NCBI RefSeq assembly: GCF_029168945.1 | Contig: NC_083602.1 | Location: 76,838,600 to 76,902,599 of the forward strand | Direction of reading: 5' to 3' | Source of the DNA: Cannabis sativa | Taxonomy: Eukaryota; Streptophyta; Magnoliopsida; Rosales; Cannabaceae | Length of the DNA: 64,000 nucleotides | Shown: positions 45,906 to 55,568 of the stretch, one piece after another | Position numbering within the stretch: position 1 is the first letter of the stretch | Layout: every line of letters begins with the position of its first letter | Made by a program: the position numbers and the translations under genes | The notes under the pieces: generated by a model | Seen by the model: the letters and a program-made list of their open reading frames with translations, nothing else | Told to the model about the DNA's origin: nothing | The model's database searches: none

Positions 45906-47198
45906 ATGGCTTCCTCTTCCACCAACCCAAACCCCATTACCGCTCTTGATGATGAAGATAGCCTCGTTCATGATTTTGATCACATCTCTATCCACTCCTC
46001 CACTGATACTGATGCTTTCTGCCTGATTTTCAAGCTCTTATCTCCCAAACCAGCTAAACCTTCTTGGATTGAAAAAGCCATGACCGAAGCTTGGACTCTA
46101 CGTTTTCCCTGTCAAATTTCTGAGTATCACTCTGGGCTCTTTCTTGCTTCTTTCCAATGTGATGGAGATAGGCGCCGTGTGCTTGAAGAGCAGCCATGGC
46201 ATTTTGACAAGTTCTTGATGGTCTTCACCCATCCGGATGTTTCTCCAACTCCGACTCCTGACTCTGTTCGATACACCCCTTTTTGGATTCAAGTCCATCG
46301 CATTCCGTTTGGCCGTAAAAGTCCCCAACTCGCTCAGTTTATCGCTGACGAAATTGGTGATCTTTTGGAAATCTTCCCTCTTTCCTTAGTGGAAAACTTT
46401 GGACCTTATCTGCGAATCCGTGTTCTGTTTGATATCACCAAGCCCCTCCGTAGAGGAATGACCATTCGATTCAGAGGCATCTCTGAGCCTCGTTGGGTTA
46501 GTTTCAAGTATGAAGGACTTCCCAATTTCTGTTATTTTTGTGGTTTGCTTGACCATACTTACAACAAATGCTCCAAATACCTTCTCCGTTGTGACAACTT
46601 CCCAAACCCCCCCCTCCTAGAATACAAAGATACTCTTCGTGCCGCCTCATCATCCCCACACAAGAAAAACCCTTTCCAACTCTCCAATTCGACACCTTTT
46701 GAGGAATTTTTTCCTCGGCTTCACCCTACTCCAGATGCTCAAGACCTGCAACAAGCTGTTGACCAATTCCTTCACGTTGACTCTCCTCATTCAAGCCCTG
46801 TTTCATCCTCATCCTTTGGCACTCCACCAACTACTGCTACCACCCATGCTACTCCTTCGGTCCCTGTTCGACCCTCTGCCCCCATCATCTCTGATTCTAT
46901 CTCAGTCTCAACCCATATTGACAAAAGCAAAGGTAAAGCTCCTATGATTGTTCCCTCCACCCGAACCACTCGAAAGGATTCTGGCCTAGTTATCAATGTT
47001 TCTTGCCCCCCTGGTAATGCCACTACCCCCTCTGTTGTCAGACCTACCTTCGTGCGTCAGGACGCACACATTGGAGGCTCTATGCGCTCCATGCTCAAGC
47101 GTGCAAGAGCCACTGCCTTGGAGGATGCTGTTGTTCCTTCAATGTCTGAAGATGATCCATCTGCGGGCGCTGCTTCGCGGCCCCGCCGTGAGCAATGA
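45906..47198 (+). CDS. LINE-beta ORF1: RNA-binding gag-like protein with zinc knuckle
   Basis: A protein of 430 residues starting MASSSTNPN. The frame is open further upstream to 45,492, but the upstream part is the low-complexity leader, and MASSS fits plant L1 ORF1 starts. The visible order is an acidic N-terminus, a DUF4283-like domain (FCLIFKLLSPKPAKPSWIEK through EEQPWHFDKFLMVF), a conserved middle (WIQVHRIPFG), and a CCHC knuckle CYFCGLLDHTYNKC (about residues 213-226). The rest is a long Ser/Pro/Thr-rich tail ending in a basic stretch. ORF1 proteins bind the LINE RNA and accompany it in a ribonucleoprotein. The stop codon overlaps the start of ORF2 in ATGA (47,195-47,198), which suggests ORF2 is translated by termination-reinitiation. 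No frame breaks are seen. Confidence 0.9.
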   Translation: MASSSTNPNPITALDDEDSLVHDFDHISIHSSTDTDAFCLIFKLLSPKPAKPSWIEKAMTEAWTLRFPCQISEYHSGLFLASFQCDGDRRRVLEEQPWHFDKFLMVFTHPDVSPTPTPDSVRYTPFWIQVHRIPFGRKSPQLAQFIADEIGDLLEIFPLSLVENFGPYLRIRVLFDITKPLRRGMTIRFRGISEPRWVSFKYEGLPNFCYFCGLLDHTYNKCSKYLLRCDNFPNPPLLEYKDTLRAASSSPHKKNPFQLSNSTPFEEFFPRLHPTPDAQDLQQAVDQFLHVDSPHSSPVSSSSFGTPPTTATTHATPSVPVRPSAPIISDSISVSTHIDKSKGKAPMIVPSTRTTRKDSGLVINVSCPPGNATTPSVVRPTFVRQDAHIGGSMRSMLKRARATALEDAVVPSMSEDDPSAGAASRPRREQ

Positions 47199-50100
47199 GT
47201 CTCTGCAGTTGGAATGCTCGAGGTTTGGGGAGCCCTCGAGCATTCCGTAATCTCTCCCTGCTGGTCAAGCAGCATCACCCTGTGTTGTTGTTTGTTTTGG
47301 AGACAAAATTGCCCGCTGGACGTGGAACTGACCTCAAACACAAGCTTCGTTTTGATAGTGTTTTAGAGGTGCCTAGGCAGGGGCTTGGGGGAGGGATTTT
47401 ACTTTTTTGGCAAGATTGTATTGATGTTAATGTACTCTCTTATTCCCTGAATCATGTAGACTGTATTATAAATAATTTTAATGGAAAAACTTGGCACTTT
47501 TCTGGCTATTATGGCTCTCCTTATGTTAATCTTAAATCTGTTACTTGGACTTTACTCAATCGGTTATTTGATTCTGCTCCTCTTTTGCCATGGTTAGTTA
47601 TGGGCGATTTTAATGATTATCTTTCCCTAAATGATAGGAATTCTGCTCAAAACCCCCCTCCTCATGCTATGATTTCTTTTCATGATTTTTTGAATAACCG
47701 CAATCATATTCCCATGCCTCATGTTGGGCCTAAATATACTTGGAAGCATGGCTCTATCCTTGAACGCCTGGATTGGTGTACCTCAAATCAACTCTGGCGT
47801 GATCTTTTCCCTCATGCTACTCTTTTCCATCTCGGTTTTTATGGTTCGGACCATAGAGTTTTAAAGATTAGACTCCAAGACCCTCTTTTTGCCACTTCAA
47901 GATCAAATCGTTTTCATTTTGAAAATCATTGGCTGAAAGATCCCTCTTTCTCCAATCTTCTTACCTCTTCTTGGGCTTTTTCTGGGCCTCCTGGTTCATC
48001 CCCCTTGCAGCTCTTTCTCAACAAACAATCTAACTGTGTTGCTACTATTAGGAATTGGAGTAGAAATCAGCACCCTATTAAACTCCAAATCTCTCAGACT
48101 CAAGCTGAACTTGATTCCCAGTTGAGTGCCACCTCCCACTCCCCCAACTCTCTCTCCCTCATTGCTTCCCTACAATCCAGGCTTGATGGCCTCCTCCTGA
48201 AAGATGAAATATACTGGAAGCAGCGTTCCAGGATTGATTTGTTGCGTGCTGGGGACAAAAACACAAAAATTTTTCACCACCGTGCCTCCACCAGAAAGAA
48301 GAATAACTTTATCCGCCTTATTACCCTTTCTGATGGTTCTATAACTCATGATTCAGCAACTATCACGTCTCAATTTCTCCATTTTTACAACTCTCTTTTC
48401 ACCTCCCAAGGAGTTTGTGTAGAGGCTGTCCATACTCTTCTCCAAGGGATTCCCAATAGGCTCTCCACCCCTCAAGCTGATTTTCTTGCTGAGCCCTATA
48501 CTGAAATGGAAGTTAAGAATGCATTATTTAGCCTCTCTGCAGACAAAGCTCCGGGACCCGATGGACTCAACTCTCTCTTTTATAAACGTAACTGGTCCAC
48601 TCTTGGCACTGATTTCACAAAGGCCATGCTCCACATTCTTAATCATCAGGGGGACATCTCTTCCATCAACCAAACTATCATTGTCCTCATCCCTAAAAAA
48701 AAGAATCCTAAGAATGTCCGTGATTTTCGTCCGATTAGCCTTTGCAACACTTTCTACAAATGTCTTTCCAAAATTCTTGCGAATCGGCTTAAGCTTGTGC
48801 TTCACTCCATTATCAGTATCAATCAAAGTGCTTTTCTCAAAGGCCGTCAAATCACTGACAATATTCTCCTTGCAAACGAAATTATTCATGCCATTCATTC
48901 TAGGAGATCTGGGAAGGTTGGTTGGGCTGCTATTAAGCTTGATATGGAAAAGGCTTTTGACAGAGTGGAATGGGCTTTTCTAACTCATTTGTTCAATCAT
49001 GTTGGCTTCCCAAATCAGTTTTCTTCCCTGATCATGCGTTGTCTTTCAACTGTTCAATTTCGCCTTTCCATTAATGGCTCTCTCACTGACCCGTTTCCTT
49101 CAACGCGTGGTATCAGGCAAGGGGATCCCCTCTCTCCATATCTTTTCCTTCTTATTGCTGAGGGTCTCTCTGCTGCAATTCGGTTACAAGAAACCCAAAA
49201 CCAATTTTCTGGTATTCGGATTTGCAGGGGAGCTCCCCCTTTGTCCCATCTCCTGTTTGCTGATGATAGCATGGTTTTTTCTCCTGTCCACCCTCAAGCT
49301 AGTAATTCCCTCAATAGTATTCTTGATCTTTACCATAAAGCTACTGGCCAATTGGTGAACAGAGAGAAATCCTCCATTCTCTTCTCCCCCAACACCACTT
49401 CTCTGGCCCAAGATCTTTTCCGTCACGATCTCCAGCTTATGGGAGAAGGCTTCATTAGCAAGTATCTTGGTGCTCCCCATTGTGTTGGCAGGGTTTCAAA
49501 TTCAATGTTTCATTACCTGCTTCAAAAAGTTTCCTCAAAACTTAATTCCTGGAACGAAAAATTCTTCTCTAAAGCTGGTAAAGAGACTCTTATTAAAGCG
49601 GTAGTCCAAGCCATCCCCTCTTTTGCAATGTCAAGTTTCAAAGTCCCCAAATCCGTTTGTTCAAAAATCCAAAGTTTGATTGCTAAATTCTGGTGGGGAT
49701 CTCAAGGCACAAAAAAAATACACTGGAAAAACTGGGACTCTATTTCTGTATCCAAATTCTTTGGGGGTTTGGGTTTTCGAATCCTTTCTTCTCATAATCA
49801 AGCTCTCTTAGCTAAGCAGGCTTGGCGTATTTGGAATGATAGGTCTTCCCTTCTTCACTCTGTCCTCAAAGCTAGATATTTTAAACACTCTGATTTCTTG
49901 CATGCCCCCCCTGGCCACAACTCCTCTTTCACCTGGAGAAGTATCCTTTGGGGGCGCAATCTTCTTCAAAAAGGGTTAGTTTGGAAAATTGGCACTGGAT
50001 CCACTATTCCCCTATCTGCTCCAAATTGGATTTCAAATATTCAGAGCCCTACAATCTTACACCCTATCCATCAGTCCCAAGCTTTTGTCTCATTCTTCTT

Positions 50101-51247
50101 AAATGATGACTCAACTTGGAATACCCGAAAACTTAATCACTATTTCCCTTCTTACCAAGTTGATCGTATCCTCTCAACCCCAATTGATCCACAATCTCCA
50201 GATTCTCTTATTTGGGGGTTTCACTCCTCTGGCATTTTAACAGTTAAGTCTGCTTACCATCTTGCCTGCACCCTTGACTCTGTTCAAGTTCCTTCCTCCT
50301 CAAATCCTAATCCTTACCTTCATTGGTGGAAATCCCTCTGGTCTCTCCCTATACCCTCCAAGATTAAACACTTTATTTGGAGAGCTTTCCATCACATACT
50401 GCCTTGTTCTCTCAATCTATTCCTAAAAAGGAGTCTCCCTAATCCTTCTTGCTCTGGTTGTGGTTATGACAAGGAATCTGTCTCTCATGCTCTTATTGGT
50501 TGCCCACGAGCAAAGTCTATTTGGAAAGCTTCATCTTTTAAACAGTTTTATATGTCTTATTACAGAAGTGACATCAAGGATTTTCTTCTTCAGGCTTTTC
50601 AAATGTTAAATAAACAGGACTTTCAAATCTTTATTACTTTCATTTGGCAGATTTGGAATACAAGAAACTCTAATCTTTTTAAGAAGAATCATACTACTAA
50701 CAATGTGGAAGAATTTGTTGTGAATTATTTACAGGAATACAAAGAAGCACAACACTCCCAACAACACGATAGTCAGCCTGCTGAAGTTTCACCCATCCCT
50801 CAGTCGGCTCATCAGCTAAGGCCTCCTCCTTTATCCCCTGAAACTACTGCTCTTTTTGTCGATGCAGCCACTGACCAACTCAGAAGTTTAACTGGTGCTG
50901 GCTTTGTTTTAAAACGGGGTCATCAAACTGTATTGGCCTCTAATTACAGCAGGTTGCCTGGTGTTGTCTCACCTATTTTTTCAGAAGGCCAAGCTCTAAT
51001 TCAAAGTCTAAATTGGTGCCTCGAGTCCCAGTTTACACCTCAAGTTGTTTTTTCAGACTGTCTCAACTTAGTCTCAAAAGTAAATGGAGATTGGCAGGAC
51101 AACTCGGCTCTCTCCGGTTTAGTTTCGCGCATTCGGTTGCTCTTCTCGAACTTCCCTGGTGCTTCTTTGCAGTTCATCCCTCGGCAGTTTAATATGGAAG
51201 CCCACAACTGTGCCCGTGAAGCTCTCAGGTTCAGAGATGTGAGCTAG
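47195..51247 (+). CDS. LINE-beta ORF2: endonuclease, reverse transcriptase and RNase H polyprotein
   Basis: A 1,350-residue uninterrupted frame. Residues 1-225 are the apurinic-type endonuclease (CSWNARGLGSP at the start, ETK, GDFND, GSDHRVL near the end) that nicks the target. RT spans about 430-720, with DKAPGPDG, FRPISLCN, KLDMEKAFDRVEW, IRQGDPLSPYLF and the catalytic FADDSMVF. A zf-RVT region at about 1,040-1,110 has WWKSLWSLPIPSKIKHFIWR, CSGCG and HALIGCP. An RNase H domain (RVT_3) at about 1,220-1,345 has FVDAATD, SEGQAL and SDCLNL, ending FNMEAHNCAREAL. All key residues I can name are present, so the protein is probably functional. The organisation is that of plant L1 elements that acquired RNase H. 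Confidence 0.95.
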   Translation: MSLCSWNARGLGSPRAFRNLSLLVKQHHPVLLFVLETKLPAGRGTDLKHKLRFDSVLEVPRQGLGGGILLFWQDCIDVNVLSYSLNHVDCIINNFNGKTWHFSGYYGSPYVNLKSVTWTLLNRLFDSAPLLPWLVMGDFNDYLSLNDRNSAQNPPPHAMISFHDFLNNRNHIPMPHVGPKYTWKHGSILERLDWCTSNQLWRDLFPHATLFHLGFYGSDHRVLKIRLQDPLFATSRSNRFHFENHWLKDPSFSNLLTSSWAFSGPPGSSPLQLFLNKQSNCVATIRNWSRNQHPIKLQISQTQAELDSQLSATSHSPNSLSLIASLQSRLDGLLLKDEIYWKQRSRIDLLRAGDKNTKIFHHRASTRKKNNFIRLITLSDGSITHDSATITSQFLHFYNSLFTSQGVCVEAVHTLLQGIPNRLSTPQADFLAEPYTEMEVKNALFSLSADKAPGPDGLNSLFYKRNWSTLGTDFTKAMLHILNHQGDISSINQTIIVLIPKKKNPKNVRDFRPISLCNTFYKCLSKILANRLKLVLHSIISINQSAFLKGRQITDNILLANEIIHAIHSRRSGKVGWAAIKLDMEKAFDRVEWAFLTHLFNHVGFPNQFSSLIMRCLSTVQFRLSINGSLTDPFPSTRGIRQGDPLSPYLFLLIAEGLSAAIRLQETQNQFSGIRICRGAPPLSHLLFADDSMVFSPVHPQASNSLNSILDLYHKATGQLVNREKSSILFSPNTTSLAQDLFRHDLQLMGEGFISKYLGAPHCVGRVSNSMFHYLLQKVSSKLNSWNEKFFSKAGKETLIKAVVQAIPSFAMSSFKVPKSVCSKIQSLIAKFWWGSQGTKKIHWKNWDSISVSKFFGGLGFRILSSHNQALLAKQAWRIWNDRSSLLHSVLKARYFKHSDFLHAPPGHNSSFTWRSILWGRNLLQKGLVWKIGTGSTIPLSAPNWISNIQSPTILHPIHQSQAFVSFFLNDDSTWNTRKLNHYFPSYQVDRILSTPIDPQSPDSLIWGFHSSGILTVKSAYHLACTLDSVQVPSSSNPNPYLHWWKSLWSLPIPSKIKHFIWRAFHHILPCSLNLFLKRSLPNPSCSGCGYDKESVSHALIGCPRAKSIWKASSFKQFYMSYYRSDIKDFLLQAFQMLNKQDFQIFITFIWQIWNTRNSNLFKKNHTTNNVEEFVVNYLQEYKEAQHSQQHDSQPAEVSPIPQSAHQLRPPPLSPETTALFVDAATDQLRSLTGAGFVLKRGHQTVLASNYSRLPGVVSPIFSEGQALIQSLNWCLESQFTPQVVFSDCLNLVSKVNGDWQDNSALSGLVSRIRLLFSNFPGASLQFIPRQFNMEAHNCAREALRFRDVS

Positions 51248-51325
51248 AGGAAGTTTTCTTCTTCCTCTTTGGCGCTTTGGCTGCTTGTTTCATCTGTTGT
51301 TTTTCTTCTGCAGCCTCTTTTCTTC

Positions 51326-51346
51326 AAAAAAAAAAAAAAAAAAAAA
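51326..51346 (+). repeat. Poly(A) tail of LINE-beta
   Basis: Twenty-one consecutive A residues directly after the short 3' untranslated region of ORF2. The uninterrupted tail supports recent insertion. Confidence 0.95.
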
Positions 51347-51684
51347 TCAACTACAATCACGAGATATATGTTATAATTAAAAGTATATTATAAAATGAAT
51401 AAAAAATTAAACATTAATAAAAAATTATCTTTGTTCTCGCCCCATTCTCTTAGGTAGGGAATATTAAGTTGCTATGCTTGGTTCCAACAAAATGATAAAA
51501 GTGGAAAGAGGGTAAGTTGAGCGCACTTAGCGCATGATAGCAACGGTAACTAGCCGTTGAACTTCCTAGAAAAAGTAAAGTAGGAACTGGAATCTTCCGC
51601 CGCTCGGCATTAAAACGTTCGAAATTTATTTTAAACTGATCCCACACCCTTTTCCTGCGACGTCGTTTCTATCTCACTCTTCCT
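51347..51684 (+). promoter_or_regulatory. Proximal promoter of the E2 gene
   Basis: The 338 bp between the LINE-beta tail and the TATA box. The left half is AT-rich. The right half is GC-richer, with GCGC words (51,521 and 51,531 regions), the inverted CAACGG pair at 51,541-51,559, and a CCGCCGCTCGG segment near 51,598. All proximal control must lie here or beyond the LINE. Confidence 0.7.
51541..51559. promoter_or_regulatory. Inverted pair of MSA-like (MYB3R) sites
   Basis: CAACGG at 51,541-51,546 and CCGTTG at 51,554-51,559 face each other with seven bases between. AACGG is the core of the mitosis-specific activator element bound by three-repeat MYB factors. The right-hand site, read on the minus strand as TTCAACGGCTA, fits the YCYAACGGYYA consensus at 10 of 11 positions; the left one fits less well outside the core. 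It lies about 130 bp upstream of the TATA box. A UBE2C-type E2 is expected to peak in G2/M. Confidence 0.7.
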
Positions 51685-51690
51685 TATAAA
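51685..51690 (+). promoter_or_regulatory. TATA box of the E2 gene
   Basis: TATAAA, about 35 bp before the start of a CT-rich leader. Transcription start is expected near 51,715-51,722 and the ATG is at 51,924. Confidence 0.75.
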
Positions 51691-51719
51691 TCAAAACCCC
51701 GCAAACGCTCCAAATCGTC

Positions 51720-51723
<4 letters not shown>

Positions 51724-51762
<39 letters not shown>
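51724..51762. repeat. (CT)n run in the 5' untranslated region of the E2 gene
   Basis: About 39 bases of uninterrupted CT dinucleotide followed by TCCCTCTG. Pyrimidine-rich leaders are common in plant housekeeping genes, so this one is not transposon-derived by itself. Confidence 0.95.
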
Positions 51763-51766
<4 letters not shown>

Positions 51767-51923
51767 TGTGAAAAGAGGAAGTCGGAGAAACGAACCTTCT
51801 CTTTCTTCCTACTCACAAATCTTTCTCTTTTAACTTTCATCACTTTGCAAAAGCTTACAAACGCCCCTGGTTTTATTTTGGTGTAATTCCAGACCTGACC
51901 GTTGATTCTTGCAAATCTGTCTC

Positions 51924-53191
51924 ATGGCTGCCGTCAATGGATACCCGGACAACACTCCTGTCGGCCCCAACACCTCTCCGGCTAAACAGGCTCCGCCTCC
52001 CGCGAAGACCGTTGACTCTCAATCTGTTCTTAAGAGGTATGTTTTCTTTCTTTTTCGTTTGCACACCAAGTGTTTGATAAAAAGATTAGAATGAACAGCC
52101 TAAGATTTTGGTTTAATGATTTTTTGTGTGACCTAATTTTTATATATATATATATGTATATTTATACACTAAATTTGAGATAACTGAGGATTTTTGGTGT
52201 CTTTTAGGGGGTTCGGGTTACTTTTATATTTACTATTCAACTGGGTTTGGGTTTGGGTTTGTGTGTTTTATTTACATAATTTTTTCATTCCATTAAATTC
52301 TAACTACTATCGGTTTTGATTTTCTTTTAAACAGGTTGCAATCTGAACTGATGGCCTTAATGGTAAGATACTAAATCTTTTATCTGTTTGGAATGTTGAG
52401 AGTACACCAATAATAATTTTCTTAAATCTGATTTCATTTGAGTGTATTTTTTTTTAGGCATATTAAGTTTAAAAAAAATTGTATTGTTTTGTCTTAGAAT
52501 TTTTTTTTCTCTGACTTGAAAGTGCTTTTGTCAAACATAGATGGGTGGAGATCCTGGGGTATCTGCCTTTCCTGAAGAAGACAACATATTTTGCTGGAAA
52601 GGAACAATTACTGGAAGCAAAGAAACTGTATTTGAAGGCACAGAATACAGGCTATCACTCTCTTTTTCAAATGATTATCCTTTCAAGCCTCCTAAGGTCA
52701 AGTTTGAGACCAGTTGCTTTCATCCTAATGTGGATGTATATGGCAACATTTGTCTGGACATTCTTCAGGTATTTTTTTTTATGTAACTGTTTAACAACGC
52801 ATAATTATTAACCCACAGAAGATGTTAATTTTATTTTGTTTGTAGGACAAATGGTCATCTGCCTATGATGTTAGAACAATTCTACTCTCCATCCAGAGTC
52901 TTCTTGGAGGTAATTTCTGCTTTGCTTTTATTATTTGCTAATATTAGAAAATATGCAAGTATTGATTAAAAAATATATATCTCCTGACTGCAATACAGAA
53001 CCCAATATAAGTTCGCCTTTGAATACACAAGCAGCTCAACTTTGGAGCAATCAAGAAGGTAAATAAATACACTATTCTTTTTCTTTTTTTTTTATCTAAT
53101 TATTTAAGTTTTATTTTACAAATAAGAGTTTTTGGGTCTTGCAGAATATAGAAAGACGGTGGAGAAGTTGTACAAGCCTCCTTCAGCGTGA
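51924..53191 (+). CDS. UBC19/20: Ubiquitin-conjugating enzyme E2, UBE2C/UBC19-UBC20 type (six exons)
   Basis: Exons: 51,924-52,036, 52,335-52,362, 52,541-52,768, 52,846-52,909, 52,999-53,058 and 53,145-53,191. All introns are GT-AG and the total is 179 codons plus TGA. Residues 1-32 are a Pro/Ala/Thr-rich N-terminal extension, as in UBE2C. The UBC fold follows, with [24 protein letters not shown], the HPN motif (108-110) and the active-site Cys118 in GNICLDIL, then [21 protein letters not shown] and a short C-terminus LYKPPSA. The long match through the [17 protein letters not shown] segment is diagnostic for the E2 that works with the anaphase-promoting complex, passing ubiquitin to cyclin B and securin in mitosis. 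Arabidopsis has two such genes, so the exact orthologue is not decided. The start is fixed by the conserved extension. All catalytic residues are present and nothing is broken. Confidence 0.96.
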
Positions 53192-54372
53192 AGGATGGAT
53201 AAGTTGGAGAGGAGTTTCGTTGTATACATATGGAAATTTCAATATTTAAATTATTTATTGTCTGTTATAATAAGAGAAATTTCGTCATGTACTTCCAATT
53301 CATGGAGGCAATTCATTTTTAATTTTAAATGTCTAGCTTTCAACATTTGGACAAATATTGAAATGTCTCTTCCGAGAATTTTCATCATGTAATTCAGATG
53401 ATCCATTGAGAAAAAATAATTCAATTTCAATTTAAAGTCTACCATCATCATTTGGACACAAATGTGAAAATATGAGGAATCCTGTTTTCGAGAAAAAATA
53501 ATAAAAATTCAAACCCCAAATCTTCCTGCCTCACGTCTTCCTAGTGTCATGTTGATTCTTAAGGATGATCTTGCCCCAGTGTAGTGTCATGTTGTGATTT
53601 TTAAGGATGATTTTGCCCTAATGTTGTTAGAGAGTCCGTCCCACCATATGTGAAACCTCATTGTGAAACTTCATGTATCTTATCCTATACACTTCCAACT
53701 TTTTTAACCATACAATCCTAAATTTTAATATGGTAAAAACCCGATCCAAAAAAAAGTAGCAAAAGACTAAAAGAGCTATTTGTGATTCAGAGAAGTGAGC
53801 CAAAAAAGAGTCATCAAAAATTCAAAAATATTGATCCAAAAATTAGAGCAAAATAAGATCTATGGACTATTTTCATTACCAATTAGTTTTGAAATGGAAC
53901 CTTATGATTTTTATCAAATGTCGCTCTTCAATATGTGGTAAACTTGATCGAGTAAGGAGAACAAACCACTATTCAAATTCACTCGAACACAGACCACCAT
54001 TTAACTTCTTGATGTTTACAATTTTGAAAAATAATTAGTATTCTTGCATTATGTGAAAAACTTTTGGTTGGTGAATGTTATGGACAAGGTGGAGAGAATA
54101 ATTGCAATCTCTTTTCTTTAAAGGGAAAACACTAAAATTTATAGTAGTTCGACTCCAATTGTTAGTAACAATTTACTGCACAATCACTTTTATTGATATT
54201 TTTATTTATTTAAATTTGTATTTAACCATAATTAATATATTTATTGTGTACTTAAGAAACTCTCTCATAATGCATTCTCTGAGGCTTAAAAAGCTCAACT
54301 GAGTCTCTGACCAGTTGTTATTAACTATACTTGTAGAGTTTGCTGAAGATGTACTGATCAATACTTGTAGGT
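53192..54372. other. Intergenic: E2 3' untranslated region and AT-rich spacer
   Basis: AT-rich, no coding similarity. It presumably contains the E2 3' untranslated region and poly(A) site in the first 200-300 bp; no single clear signal is visible. A two-unit tandem repeat is at 53,541-53,622. Nothing else is recognised up to the LTR of element J. Confidence 0.6.
53541..53622. repeat. Two-copy tandem repeat of about 41 bp
   Basis: TAGTGTCATGTTG...TTAAGGATGAT...TTGCCC occurs twice in a row (53,541-53,580 and 53,581-53,622) with small changes. Confidence 0.85.
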
Positions 54373-54578
54373 TGTTAGTTAGTTACAATAGTTAATTATT
54401 TTCTGTTATAGTTAGTTGTCCACTCTAACTAACTTTCTATATCATGTAACTAAATCTTGTCTCTTAATTTTATGTATAAATGCTAACTTATACATCAGTG
54501 TACATTTTAACCATAATCAACACAACACACTTAGTCTATTTACTCTATCATTCTTTCTCTCTCTTTTCATCTTTAACA
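54373..54578 (+). repeat. 5' LTR of small-LTR copia element J, 206 bp
   Basis: Begins TGTTAGTTAG and ends TTTAACA, followed at once by TGGTATCAAATAC, a match to the start of the initiator-Met primer site. Short LTRs of this kind are typical of the Retrofit/Ale-like copia groups. It is preceded by TAGGT, the presumed target duplication. The 3' end of J is outside the window. Confidence 0.82.
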
Positions 54579-54615
54579 TGGTATCAAATACCTGAATCGA
54601 TCTTATCGTTTCTCC

Positions 54616-55568
54616 ATGGCCGATTCCAACTCAATCTCCAGAGGTCCAACCTCCAATTTGTTACCAAAAATTAACAATCTTTCTTTCAATCATTCATTAT
54701 TTGTAAAACTCAATGAAAATAACTTCTTTTGTAGTCCCATCAAGTCTATGTAGCTATCAAAAGCCAGTGTCTTGTAAAGCTTCTTGATCCAACTACTGCT
54801 CAACCTAAATTTTTCACTTCTGAAAATGAACTTTGAATTACATCTATGAGGAATTCATTGAGTATGACATCAAGGACCACCTTTTGGTTTTCTAGCTTCT
54901 TTCTTCAACGGCAGAGAAGATCCTATGCAAATGTTGGATGCAATACTGCTGCTCAGATTTGGTCCGGTCTTGGAGAATTCTACTCTGCTCAAAATCGTGC
55001 CAAATTTAGCTAGTTTCGCACTCAACTTCGCAAAACAAAACTCGATGGTAATCTCAATGACTACCTTCTTAAGATTAAGCATCTCATAGATTCTTTAGCC
55101 TCGATCAACCATGTTCTCTCTACTCAAGATCATATCGAAGCCATCTTTAATGGCCTCACTCGAGATTACTCTATGTTCATCACATCGCTATAAACTTAAA
55201 AGGATGCTTACTCTATTGCTTAAGTTTAATCTCTCTTGAAGGCTCAAGAAGTGAGAAACAAAGTCAATGACTTTGAGTTAGACATTTCCAAACCAAAAGT
55301 CAACATTAAAGCTCAATCAAAGCCTTCAGTGTCGCGACTTGGATTTTCCTTTCTAACTCCTTTAGCTGCTCCAACATTCAATGTTGGTCGAGGTATACAT
55401 TTTCCTCCTTGAGCTGGCTATCTTCTGTTTGGATCCTATCAAAGTCTTAGTAGCTATGCATTGTTTCCTCTTCCACTTAATCCACCATTTTCTCAATCTT
55501 TTTGACCTTCTCGTGGTGGTTGTCATGGTACCACTCATGGTGGTCGAGGTTCATTCAATCCTAAACCT
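54616..55568 (+). pseudogene. gag: Copia gag of element J (decayed, interrupted)
   Basis: Starts MADSNSISRG and reads as a copia gag with KLNENNF, then LDPTTAQPKFF in a shifted frame, then QLRKTKLDGNLNDYL (near 55,020) and a Gly/Arg-rich tail near 55,520-55,555. At least three frameshifts and several stops break it. The minus-strand element H is inserted at 55,569, with AACCT on the left as presumed target duplication. Protease and pol of J are not in the window. Confidence 0.85.

Larger units (their letters stand above)
45132..51346 (+). mobile_element. LINE-beta: full-length-looking L1-type LINE with both ORFs open
   Basis: Has a pyrimidine-rich 5' region (about 45,160-45,905), ORF1, ORF2 overlapping it by four bases, a short 3' untranslated part, and a poly(A) tail of 21 at 51,326-51,346. 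It is much richer in C and T than its surroundings. I did not find a target duplication: the sequence after the tail (TCAACTACAATCACG) has no obvious partner near 45,132, so the exact 5' end is uncertain. It lies in the gap between old LINE-alpha and the E2 gene, on the same strand as both. Confidence 0.88.

Noticed and set aside
48486..49480. Several open frames of 70-165 codons inside LINE-beta ORF2
   Set aside because: Overlap the intact ORF2 in other frames or on the opposite strand; its CT-rich composition produces them.
51909..52094. Open frame over the start of the E2 gene
   Set aside because: It reads exon 1 in frame but runs through the splice donor at 52,037 into intron 1; the spliced model is correct.
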